Shown piece by piece: positions 47,561-59,340 of a DNA stretch of 64,000 bases. Made by a program: the position numbers and the translations under genes. Location of the stretch: NCBI GenBank assembly GCA_000499405.2, contig HG738140.1, positions 3,215,631 through 3,279,630 of the forward strand, in the 5' to 3' direction. Source of the DNA: Onchocerca volvulus (lineage: Eukaryota > Nematoda > Chromadorea > Rhabditida > Onchocercidae). Each line of letters begins with the position of its first letter. Within the stretch, counting starts at the first letter, position 1. The notes beneath the pieces are model-generated. The model was not told where the DNA came from and searched no databases. It saw nothing but the letters and a program-made list of their open reading frames with translations.

Positions 47561-49711
47561 ACAAATTGTGAATTATCATTTATTTTTATCAATGATAATA
47601 ATCACAAGAATTTTTATCAATTAAATGTAGATATAATAGTGTATATAATATTATTATCTGAATATACGAAAAAAAAAAAAGGAAATAAAAGAACGCCAAT
47701 CAATGATGACCTTAAAAAAATTTCTTGAAAAATTTTTTTTGTTAGCGCTATTTTGTGACAAATTTTTTTTTTTATTCATCATTTGTTGAAAGAATAGAAA
47801 AACCAAAAAGAAATGAAAAAAAAAAAAAAAATGAAAAAATGAAAAATAGAAGTATGATGGAATAGAAAATTGGTTCAATGTAGAACAATTTACTCGTACC
47901 GTTTCTTAACCAAATTAAAATTCTTTGACATTTAGGTCATCCCGGAAGGTCTCTCAATTCGAATCATTCAAATTTTGAAATGAAATTTCTTCATTTGAAA
48001 TGAGCATCGAAAGAAATTGCTATCATTCGTATCATTGATTGATTTATTAAGAAAAATAAAATGCATAATAAAAATACTTCAATTTAATCACAAAAAAATA
48101 TTTTCTATTACTAAAAATGGAAATGAAAAAAGATTTGATTTAGCATTTTAGTGATGGATGCGAAAAATATGCGAATTACTATTTTTTGAAAATAAAACGT
48201 TCATATTGGTAAATTAAAGAAAAAGTAATGAAATGAAATGAACTTAAAATATTTCTTCGTTTATTTTAATCTCAACTAAAAATTTCATCGTTATCTACCA
48301 GATTAATTAAATCCGTTAGCGTTTTATTTTTATTGAAATTTATTATTTCTTATAAACAAATATTCAGATATTATTAGTACTTATCATTTTTCTGCATTTC
48401 CATCTAATCTTTCAAAAAATTAAACCAGCCCGAATTCTTCGTTTATTTATTTATTTTTTCTTCCTAAATTTAACCTAAAAAAAAAGCTAAAATATAGTTT
48501 ACCTAAAAAAAAAAATGAAATAGGAATATTTATGGTAACAATAACATTTGCTATAGGCATTTAAATCTTGTAATCATGATAAAATTATTACCAAATTTCC
48601 TCACTTTCACTAATTTTCATGCAGGATTACGTTTTTTTTTTTTTTTTTTTTTTTAAGGCTAATATAATGTTTTTATCAAATTTGAAAATTTGAATTTCCA
48701 ATAAATTTTAGTGTAATCTATTTCGATACTGTGAATCTAGTTGAATCAAAAATTAAGTAATATAATTTAATGCATTTCTACAAATTAGGCTATATTTGAA
48801 TTACACAATAATTGAATTCCATTATAAAAGTAGAACTTCCTTTTTTTCATCAAAATAACATTATTTGACCGAAAATTAGATAGAATTTTCAAATTATTAA
48901 ACATGAATCATTAAAAAATGATTTTCTGCAATTATGTTATATTGCATTTTATAAAATTTCAGGTTATTTATAAAAAACTTATATTCCCTTTCTTTTTGGA
49001 ATAATTAAAATTATTTAAATAGATTTTTTAATTTATAATAATTACATTATACTGTGCTGTATGAAGAAGCAAAACTGATATGAAATATGCAGAATTTTTC
49101 ATAGTAAAATCAATTTGAATTTACAAATTATAATTAAAAAATATTATTTATTCTAATGGTCTCATTTCTAATTTTAAATTATATCATTTTCAATGAAAAA
49201 AAACGATGCCATCTTTTCTTTTCAATTTTCTCCAATAAAATTTATACTTGAAATTAAATCCTTTTCTTGTTTTTCGCTTTTTTTTTTTAAATTATCAATT
49301 TATTTTATAGCAATATCAATTATGTTCAGGTCAAAGATTGAAAAACAATTTTTGAACTCGTATTTTGATCTCGGAATATTTTTTCTTACATAAAAGACAT
49401 GAATAAATGATGTTTTTATTTTATATCGATTGTTATGCAAAATATATATTTTTTTCGGATAAATACAAAAACAGTGACTTTTTTTTTTTCTTAATCAAAT
49501 CAAATAATAATTAATTGAGTGGATGCAAGATAATAGGATTAAATGAATTGCTTAATAAACAAGTTCATCGATTTTCCTTTTAATAAACTTTTTTCGGAAG
49601 AATACAAGGAATAATTTATTTGTTCCCAGCTGGATAAAATAATAATTAAAATTGAAATTTATATATGGTAACATAAGCCAAATGAATTATTAATAATGAA
49701 GTTTAGAATAA

Positions 49712-49950
49712 AAATAATCATTTCAATGAAAATTTGTCTTTAACGAACTTTAATTGTTTAATAATCGTCAAATCTTTCGTATTTCAAAAAAAAAAATTAT
49801 TTCAATGAAAACTTGTCTTTAACGAACTTTAATTGTTTAATAATCCTTAAATCTTTCGTTTTTCAGAAAAAAAAACTATTTCGATGAAAATTTGTCTTTA
49901 ATAAACTTTAGTTGGTTAATAATCTTCAAATTTTTCGTATTCGATATTTT
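49712..49950. repeat. Three-copy 79-bp tandem repeat
   Basis: TTTCAATGAAAA at 49721 and 49800 and TTTCGATGAAAA at 49879, each followed by TTGTCTTTAACGAACTTTAA-like sequence and ATCTTTCGTATTTCA. Exact spacing is 79 bp. Confidence 0.9.
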
Positions 49951-50881
49951 AAATCTGTTTAGTATAATTTTAAATTGACTCGGATTACTTGTGTAAAAAC
50001 CATTTTTAATTAATATTTTTTATAGATACCATCACTGGAAATACTGTCATTATAAATTTTTTATCATTATCAATTTTTAGCAATGTCTACTTTTTCTCAT
50101 TCCTTTTCCCCAAATTTTATTTAATTTTTCAGTTAATTATTAATTTTAATACTTTTTGACCAAATAAATAGCTTAAAAATACTGGCGAATGAAAATGGCG
50201 AAACAAATGTATGTTATTAACTATAATTAATAATACTTTTCGTGTTATCTTTTGAATTTCTATCATAGGTCAGGTTTTTTTCTTTTGGACTGATATGAAA
50301 TTGAGATCATTAATTGATTATTCAGAAATTTTTCTATGAATAAAATTTATTTCATTAATAAATCGTTCAATATTACATATACATATTTGATATTTTCAGG
50401 ATACTCGTTTCATTCTCATTATAATAAACATTACTATTAATAAAATATTAATCTTTAAAATTTTTACAAAACTTAAAATTTTAAGATTTTGAGCATTTTC
50501 AAATTTAAAAATTTTATGATTTTCATTAAATTATATACTATCATATCTTAGTTAACATTTATCAATCTCTAATCTGTAGATTATTCATTTTGTAATTAAT
50601 CTTAAAATCGTAAAACAAGTATATCATTACCAGTTTTTGTGTATACCTGTTTTATGCATCTAACCCATTTAGATACACCAACCATCTATAAATATGAAAG
50701 AACATTTTCATTTTCATTGATAATTTAATGAAAATATACTGCAATTTTTCATAAAATTAAACGATTCTTTTCATTTTCTTACATGAAACTACTTCGAATT
50801 TAATCGTTCTTTTTTTTTTTTTACTTCTTTAACTAAACATCTTTACCATATTTTATATATATATATATATATATACTAGCT

Positions 50882-50900
50882 GGACACGCTTCGCGTGTCC
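50882..50900 (-). other. Helitron 3' hairpin
   Basis: GGACACGC, loop TTC, GCGTGTCC: a perfect 8-bp stem two bases from the terminal CTAG. Confidence 0.85.
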
Positions 50901-51170
50901 GGCTTCGGCTAATCTATATAAATAGAAATGTCAATGTTTGTTTGTTCAAAATCTTAAACCTCCGTAAGTTCCTAAACACGCACATTATCTATATTCAAAA
51001 TCTTAAATACCGGAAAGACCTTAACCTATTGCTTTGAAATTTTGACACAGAGTTGCAATCGAATACATTTAATTATTCATCGATTGATTTCAAATTTTGA
51101 TACGCGTTGCATTCCAATGGGTAAATTATTTAAAAATACTTTTATTTCCTCAATTTTAAAAACATTAATT

Positions 51171-52271
51171 TTAAAATACTTGTGGGTATACAATAGTTTT
51201 TGTTGTCCCATTTTCTGTGTAGATATAGAGACTGTCTGGTTTGCCGACTCTAGAACACGCAACATATAATTGTCCATGTGAAAAGCAAGCGATCTCTAGA
51301 TCTAAACCGCATAATTCCAAAGAGTGACCCTGAGCTTTGTTGATGATGAATGCAAATGCCAATCGAACTGGGAATTGCAATCTCTTAAACTGAAGTGGCA
51401 TTTCCGTTGGAATCTTAGGAATGTGAGGAATAGGCACATCTCCTTCACCTTTGAAAAGTCCTGTCAAGATTGATGCTTCTATAACGTTGCTCATTAATTT
51501 TTTTACTGTAAGCCGCGTGCCGTTACAAAGTTTTGGCTGGTTGATATTTCGCAACATGATAATTGGCACGCCGATTTTCAACTACAATACGTGCGGTGAC
51601 ATCCCTGGCAGATCGAGTGAATTCAAAAATTCTGTTGGATAATTAACAGCTTCATCTGCTTCCGCAACAGTTCGATGAATCTATATGTGGCCATCTCGCT
51701 TTGAATGTTAGGTTTTATAAAATTGTTAAGCTCGTCGACGTCTTTGTTCTTGGCCGCAAGAATAGCTCGCACACTCAACCCATCGTGATTCTTATAATTA
51801 ATTTGAATATTGGGAAATACCTTTTCAACCAACTTTTCTTTTGAGGTTACTAAATTGCAAAAGTTATGAGGCAATGAAATTCGTCCTGTGGTCAGATAAA
51901 CCGGCATATTTCCCTTTTAAACGCCTTTACGTGTCTCCACAAAGTAGAGTATTTCAGGAAAACATTTATTTCGTCCGCTGGTGTCGATCGAGGAATCACA
52001 GGTAATGTTTGCCTGAAATCTCCTGCAAACAATATTAATGCGTTCCCAAATGGTCTGATATTTCCATGCAAATCTTGCAGTGATCGATCAAACGCCTCGA
52101 TCGTTTTTTTGTGCGCCATTGTACATTCATCCCAAACAATAAGTATGCATTTTTGCCATACTTTACCCATGCCCGATGTCTTGGAAATGTTGCATATGGG
52201 AGTTTCAATCAATTGGATGTTCAATGGCAATTTCAAAGCGGAATGAGCAGATCTTCCACCTGGTAGCAATG
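51171..52271 (-). pseudogene. Helitron PIF1-like helicase, C-terminal part
   Basis: Minus-strand fragments at 51892-52271, 51623-51907 and 51171-51581 carry, in order, LLPGGRSAHSALKLP, the Walker B region IVWDECTMAHKK, the motif AGDFRQTLPVIPRSTP, FAFIINKAQGHSLELCG and GQLYVACSRVGKPDSLYIY. These are PIF1-family helicase motifs II, III, V and VI as found in Helitrons. The frame is broken at about 51600 and 51900, and the Walker A (GGTGKT-type) segment is absent, so it cannot be active. Confidence 0.85.
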
Positions 52272-52272
52272 N

Positions 52273-53440
52273 AATGCTTCTTCCTTCGTATGTTGTTAGT
52301 AAATGTGCCCGGTCCAACCTCCTTCCAGCAATTAAAAATTGTCAACGGCGTTACATATGCTACTTTGCATGTCAAGCTTTGAATTTATTAGAGAACGACC
52401 GATACTGGGATGTATGCATATATGACGCTTGCAACACGTCACATCCAAATCAAATTCGTACACTGTTTGCAATCATATTGAGCGCCTGCTCTCCTTCATT
52501 CTCAGCGGAGTTATGGGAGAAATTTAAATCATATATGGCTGAAGATATTCTGCATCGAATACGCAGCGAAATTTCAAATATGAATATGGATTTTTCACAG
52601 CAGAAATCTACAACGAAGCGTTGATAATGATTGAGGATTTGTGTTTACAAATTGCGAACAAAGTTCTCAATCAACTGGGAATTCCATCACCGAATCGATC
52701 TGCTGCTTCTTCGTTTAATGTAGAATTGCTTCGCGAGCAAAATTACAACATTGCTGATCTTTCGTCATATGTGCAATCAAATATTTCTAAACTTACGTTT
52801 GAGCAGAGAAGCATTTACGATCGAATAATGCAAACTGTCAATAGAAAATTTCTCCAACTCATCTATTGACAGTTTGCATTATTCGATCGTAAATGCTTCT
52901 CTGCTCAAACTTAAGTTTAGAAATATTTGATTGCACATATGACGAAAGATCAGCAATGTTGTAATTTGCTCGCGATGCAATTCTACATCAATCGAAGCAG
53001 CAGCAGATCGATTCGGTGATGGCATTCCCCATTGACTGAGAACTTTGTTCGCAATTTGTAAACACAAATCCTCAATCATTATCAACGCTTCGTTGTAGAT
53101 TTCTGCTGTGAAAAATCCATATTCATATTTGAAATTTCGCTGCGTATTCGATGCAGAATATCTTCAGCCATATATGATTTATATTTCTCCCATAACTCCG
53201 CTGGAGATGAAGGAGAGCAGCTGGTCAATATGATTGCAAACAGTGTACGAATTTGATTTAAATGTGACATGTTGTATGCGTCATATACGCATACATCCCA
53301 GTGTCAATCGTACTCCAATAAATTCAAAGCTTGACATGCGCTGCGGAAAGTAGCATGTGTAACGCTGTTGACAATTTTTAATTGCTGGAAGGAGGTTGGA
53401 CCGGGCACATTTACTAACAACATACGAAGGAAGAAGCATT
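52273..53440. repeat. Inverted duplication, arms of about 575 bp
   Basis: The plus arm is 52273-52844 and the minus arm 52863-53440, with an 18-bp spacer. Both arms encode the same helicase segment (ending FEQRS-IYDRIMQTVN). They differ at many sites, including codon changes and an indel. A single ambiguous base (N at 52272) sits exactly where the plus arm meets the C-terminal helicase fragment. Confidence 0.9.
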
Positions 53441-53510
53441 CGTCCTGATTAGGATGCACGGTGTACAATCTGCCTATCATAGTTTCTTTGAATATGCCTT
53501 TGTCCTTCAA
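52863..53510 (-). pseudogene. Helitron helicase, N-terminal part
   Basis: On the minus strand from 53510: GIFKETMIGRLYTVHPNQDE, FFLRMLLVNVPGPTSFQQLK, RTLFAIILTSCSPSSPAELW, ISNMNMDFSQQKSTT and MIMIEDLCLQIANKVLSQWG. This is the region just before Walker A of Helitron helicases. Frameshifts occur near 52960 and 53085. The diverged inverted copy at 52273-52844 repeats it on the plus strand. Confidence 0.8.
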
Positions 53511-53552
53511 CTGGTTCGCCTCGTGCCTTTGTCCTTCAACTGGTTCGCCTCG
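53495..53552. repeat. Perfect 29-bp tandem duplication
   Basis: Two copies starting TGCCTTTGTCCTTCAACTGG (53495-53523, 53524-53552) at the upstream edge of the helicase fragment. Confidence 0.95.
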
Positions 53553-55654
53553 TTTAAGTACATTAAGTTCATTAGATAATATTACAGCGTAACACGTTAT
53601 TAAAAGCCGACGTTGTGATACTATGTTTAAGTTTGTTACATAGTATTACAACGTGAAATTCATTAGGACGTTATAATATCTCGTTTGAATTCGTTACGTA
53701 ATGACGTAACACGTTATTCGGATGCCGTATTGCCACGCTTAAATTCGAAATATCTTTCTTTTATTTTTTTAGCTTTTACTTTTATGAAATCCGATTTTCT
53801 TCTACTTTTTCAATTTTTTTTCGACTTTTTATTTCTTTTATTTTTTTAGCTTTTAATTTTTTTGGGGAAAGAAGGAGGGAAAAAAAGGATAGAGAGTTTT
53901 AATTATTAATTATATTAACGGTTGTTAGAGAAGTAGGGGAAGGAGGAGATTGCAGAAAAAGGAGAATGACAGAAAAAAGGATGGAGAGATGCGCGGAAGA
54001 AGAAGAATGCGAGATAAAAGGAAGGCGGGGTCAATAAACTCCGCCTCCTCACTTATTTTCAGTTGTCACGTACGTGACACGTGAAAAAACGTAACCATAT
54101 TCATTTATAAAGAAGGTCGGTTGTATCAAAATTTGAAAAAAATCGGTTGAGAATTTACCATAGATCGAGCGTAGGTAACAGGTGGATTTACATTTTTATT
54201 TATAAGAAGAAGAATAAGAAAAGACAAGATGATTTGGAGAAAAGAAAATTTATAACTGAAAATTTTTTAAAATTTCTTTTTTTTTTTTTCAAAACAAAGC
54301 TCAAATTAAATATGATGAAAACATCCATGTTAAGATACCTTTTACATTTCATTGTAATATGTTATTTTGAAACTATTAGCATACAATTTATTAATATCAT
54401 AGGAATAATATTTTATGAATTTTTTTTCTTTGCAACATATTTCAAGTGTATATGATTTCTATTTAACACTTTTATCACGTACGTACATAAGTTAGTTACC
54501 TGCGATAATTTTGGTATTTGATGATAGCAATATGAATTGATATCCTATTAATTGTTTTCACGTTAAAATATTTCAAAAGTAATTTTATTTGATATCTTTA
54601 TCGAAAGTAGCTATCATTTTTTTTTTTTTTTTTTTTTTTTTTGTTTTTGCAAATCAGAACGATCACTTTTGCAAATATTTGATATTTGATTTTATTCTTT
54701 CTTGTATCTCTAATGTGCATCCAATATTTCCAAAAATTTTAAAATTTTGTTTTGTTCATTTTTTGTTACTTTGTTGTTTCGTCCAGAAAGGTGAAACATC
54801 GAAACTATTTATTCATACACTTTCATTTGTTTTAACTTTTGTGTCCTTTCTTTTTATTTAAAAAAAAATTTTTTTTCAAACAACAAACGTTAAACTGAAT
54901 TGCACATAATATTTCATAAAATTATTAAAATCAATTGATAAAATATTTTTTTATTAAAATTTGCAATAAAAAGAAAAAAAAATTTTTGATATCAATTTTA
55001 GAGTTTCAAAATTTTTTAATGCACTGTTCATTAAACGTTAGGACTTTGTCTTAGGAATTTTTAATTGAAAAGTAAACTGAAAAGTTGTTTTTTTAGAAAA
55101 AAAAAAAATGAAGTTCGAACATTTACATTGAATATTTGTAAATAGTAGCATAAAAAGCGTAATATTTATAGATTATATTAATAATTTAATAATGCCATTT
55201 TAATTAGTGTTTTATAAGTTTATAATTATCAGCAATAATTTGATGATTGATACAAACTTTCCACTGTTCGATCTTATCAAAAATTTTTGCTTTACGAAAT
55301 TAGGCAATATCTGAACGATAATCAATTATAAATTTGTAAAAATTTCAGATAAATTAAAAATACATTATACAGTTCTGTCGAAAGAATTTCGAAAAATTAG
55401 CTCAGTTAAGCGGATTTAATTTGAATATACTTTTACACAAAACTAACCCCCAAAAAATCTCAAAAAACCAAAGTCTCTAAATTCAAAAAATTTAAAAATC
55501 CGGTTTAAATAAATTAAACGCCTATAAAAAAAAAAAATTTACATTTTTCTACCTCAAAATAAACAATACTTCTGATAAATTTATGATAATCTTCTCACAA
55601 ATCAACTAATAAAATCATTTAGCAATTAATATTTGATGATAAGTTATTTCATTT

Positions 55655-55800
55655 ATTAACCGTATCCGGCCACACTCATTTACTTTAACCTTTCAAACGT
55701 GTGATAGGTAAAAAGAAGTAACTATATTTATAAAAGAATTTGAATGTAATATTTTTTCAAAATTTCAAATCAATCGATAAAGAACTTGAAATGTTGTTTC
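55655..55800 (-). mobile_element. Helitron-end related fragment
   Basis: Read on the minus strand, the words TTGATTTGAAATTTTG, CTATCACACG, AAAGTAAATGAG and GGCCGGATACGG match the terminal-region copies at 27.7-28.1 kb. Confidence 0.5.
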
Positions 55801-57502
55801 AAGAGTATCAACAAAAAATTTGCATTTTTATTCATACATATGATTTATTTATATTGATCTATTCATATCTGAGATGTTATGATTAAATTGATGCATTTAT
55901 TTTTCACCAAATATTTTGCATATTTATTAATAATGATACTATTATATCCTTAAATATGATTAATTCAATTATCTGCATTTATTTAACAATTTTAATTGTT
56001 TAATGTTGGGGAAAGTTGTTGATAAAAAAATTTCAAATTTTTAAAATCGTAATTTGAAAAAAAAAAAAAGGAAAAAATTGGCTTTAGATATTAGGAAAAA
56101 TTTCTTTTGCTTCCATCAATTTATCAAGGTTACAGAAAAATTGATCAAAATTAGCATTTTCTTAAAATTGCTTCATTTCAAATTTCTCAAATATTAATTA
56201 TAAAAAAGCGAAATCAGTGATTGATAATTATCATTAAAATATTTATTAATGCTAATTGCATCTTTCATGCAACATAAGTTAGTGATTGCCAATTATCATT
56301 TATTATTATTAACACTGATTACTTTTTCATGCGATTTGAATTAATAAATTCGTAATCATCAATTATCAAAACTGCCAATGATAATTTATTTAATCGTAAT
56401 TTGAATTAATTATTCATTTTAGAGTTGATTGATAGCAACATCCTATGCATACATGCTTTCATTAAGCATAATTTTAATAATGAGTAGAAAATTTTTAAAT
56501 CAAAAAATGGAAAAAAAAAAGGATTTAAAAGAATATAGGAAGGAAAAATTTTGTTCCCTCCAATTTTCTTTTTTTTTTTTCTTCAAAAAAAAGGAAATTC
56601 CATAAAATATATACTTTTTTAAGAATTTTGCTAAATGCTACTATTTGTTATCGTTTGTAAATGTGAACAAAATTTAACATATATGAGACACATTATTTAT
56701 ACATTCAATTTCATTTTTAAGCCATTTTATGGCGGGAGCATTTTTATGTCTAATTGAAATCTCAACCAAATACTTTTCAAATTTCTTTTGATAAAAATAG
56801 AAAATTGAATGAAAATATATATATACAAATGCGTATGAAAAAAAAAAAAGAATATTTTGTCTTTTTCCTTTTTTTTTTTTTTCTGATTCATCTTGTCTAA
56901 AAGGAATGAAAAGGAATGAAATGATATGACTAAAAAAACCGAAAATGGATACGTGGGAAGATGAGTTCAATGTTTTCATTGAAATTTAAATATTTGCGAA
57001 AATGAAGAATTATTTAGTCATTAAAAAAAGAGTGTATATTTATCAAGGAAATTTTATATCAAGTTATGCTAAAATGTCCAACAGGTATATTGTTCATGTC
57101 TAAATTCTTTTAAATGAAAATTAAACTTGGAAAATTTAGCAACGAACAAAAAGATAAGCATATCTGATCGAAAAATGGATTAAAAAAAGATTTTTGAGCA
57201 TAAATCATTTCTTATATAAACTATATTTTAAAATATTGATTCATTCTTTTCAATTCATTTAATATTACAAATTTTCATTGTTGCAATATTCCAGAAAAAG
57301 TTTACAAATTTTCAAAATTGTTGCAAAAATTTAATTTTTTTTCTTTCATTCCCATAAAATAAAAATTCTATTTAATTTTGGATGCAAAAAATTTTGAATA
57401 TCTTTATCGTTATGAATAAATTGTGTTGATTATTATCAAAAATTTTCATTTCGTTTATCAAATTATTTACAAAATTTTAGTAATATTATTATTTCAAGTA
57501 CT

Positions 57503-57532
57503 AAAAAAAGTTGCATGAATGCAACTTTTTTT
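57503..57532. other. 13-bp stem-loop
   Basis: AAAAAAAGTTGCA, loop TGAA, TGCAACTTTTTTT: a perfect stem with a T-rich 3' side. Confidence 0.85.
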
Positions 57533-59150
57533 TTCTTTATTAGAAAATTTTAAATAATCACAATCAATTTTATCAATACATATGTGCATACATATCTTTG
57601 ATATATTATATTAGTATTTAAAATTCAGAATTTGTAGAATAATACTTAACATAAAGTGAGTAATTAAGATTAAGTAAAAGCATTCCAATTTTCTGAATAA
57701 ACATTTTCTTTTTTTTTTTTAGCATTAGCTATTTGTTTACCACTTATTAACCAATTTTTTTTTCCTTCACATTCTTTCTAATTAAACACATTAAAAATTT
57801 CCTAAGATAAGATTGGATTTTGAAATTAAATTTTTAAGATTAGATTTTGAAATTAAATTAATTTGATTTAATACATAATTTACGTAATATTATTTTCATA
57901 TTATACATTTCAAAAACGAAAAAAACAAATTTTTTTTTCTACTTTATGGAAACGGTTGTAAGCTTTTGCGCTTTCTTATTTTTCAACCCTCATTAATTTG
58001 TAAATTTTTTTTTAATTAAAAAAATTCTTTTATAAAGAAAAACATCCAAATATAAACATAGATATAGAAAAACAAACAGAACTTTGCATAAATAAAAATC
58101 ATTTTTATAATTTGTAAAACATTTGTATTATTGTAAAAAAAAAAATGATTTACATTGATTTATAAATATACAGCACAAGTGAAAATACATTATTTATGAA
58201 AATTAAAAGAGAAAGAAGAAAATGATAATTTTTAATTTTGTATTTTTCAGTGAAAGTTTTATTTATCTTTACAAAATAAGGAAAAAAATCAAAAAAAAAA
58301 ATTCGAAAAACTAAATTGAAAAAAGAACAGATGAATTAAACGCAAAAAAAATCAATGTAAATAAATAAGTAAATAAATACATATATGTAATTCTCCATTT
58401 TTGATTTATCTGCAACTATATTAAATAGTCAATAATTGTTATAATTAAATAACTAATTATAATTCAATAGTTAGTACTTATATTTATATAAATATGTTTT
58501 AATTCAATAATGAAGAATTTAAACAGTTCAAATCAAAATTAATATGCTTTACCGTACATAAATAACGAAAATTATGAAGTGAAAAATAGTTTTTTTTTTT
58601 TTAAATGTATAGAAAGACGTTATGCAAGAAAATAAGTAATTTAATTACCAATTTTTTTTTAAATTAAACTAAAATTTTGAATAGAATTAATATAAAATTT
58701 AATAAAACATAAAATTTTTGGCGAATTCAAATATCATGGACTTAAAAATTTGTAAAGAATGATTCAATTGCTAATTTTCAATAAATTTGGCAATGAAAAT
58801 TTAATAACCATTGATTGAAATGAAGATTTTATTGTTAAAAAATGATTTAAATTTTATTCCATCCAACTTTCTTTCGAAATGTTTGATATATTTTTATCAA
58901 AATGCCATCAATTTAATTCGCATTAATTTTTTCTTCATTTTTCCTCGTTTTTTGCCTTCTTTTCATCTAAACTTTTCACAAAATTCTATAACTTTTTTTC
59001 ATTTCAGTATTTGCCAACAATTTATTGGCATCATTTTGATCATTAAATCTCAAAGAATGATTATAAAAGATTCAAAAACTGAACATTTTTTTTTTTTTTT
59101 TAGTTTTTCCGTAAATTATTTTTAATCATTTATCTATCCACTTGTCCTAC

Positions 59151-59340
59151 TCATTCATTCATTTGGTCATTCAGCAATTCATTCAGTCATTCATTCATCC
59201 ATTCATTCATTCATTCATTCAGTCATTCAGTAATTCATTCATTCATTTAGTCATTCAGAAATTCATTCATTCATTTAGTCATTCAGTAATTCATTCATTC
59301 ATTCATTCATTCATTCATTCAGTAATTCATTCATTCATTT
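59151..59340. repeat. (ATTC)n tetranucleotide array
   Basis: About 190 bases of CATT/ATTC units regularly broken by CAGT, giving a higher-order pattern of ATTCAGTAATTC. Its conceptual translation (Phe-Ile-His-Ser repeats) is not evidence of a gene. Confidence 0.95.

Larger units (their letters stand above)
41341..50875. other. Intergenic, upstream of the large gene
   Basis: 9.5 kb with no supported gene. It holds the G-rich patch at 44.3 kb, a T50 run, and minisatellites at 47 and 49.7 kb. A 24-codon hydrophobic frame at 46331-46405 (MMILLLLSSCVVLVVTIIK) is followed by a possible AAG/GTCAAT donor, but I could not find a matching second exon. Confidence 0.5.
50876..54110 (-). mobile_element. 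Rearranged, inactive Helitron
   Basis: The element lies in minus orientation. Its 3' end is at 50876 (CTAG, then T in the host on the minus strand), preceded by an 8-bp hairpin at 50882-50900. PIF1-type helicase fragments follow to about 53510, then a subterminal region with GTAACACGTTATT words near 53590 and 53706, a GTCACGTACGTGAC palindrome at about 54065 and a GGCGG/CCGCC stem near 54025-54045. The 5' boundary is uncertain and is placed near 54.1 kb, where similarity to other terminal copies (TATCAAAATTTGAAAAAAAT) occurs. Base composition is much less AT-rich than the host. No Rep motif is seen. Confidence 0.75.

Noticed and set aside
54147..54861. Two hydrophobic plus-strand frames
   Set aside because: Phe/Ile/Leu runs arise from T-rich DNA; no splice sites or conserved features seen.
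57503..57532. Stem-loop as a transcription terminator
   Set aside because: Bacterial-type terminators do not apply to nuclear DNA of this kind; reported only as a hairpin.
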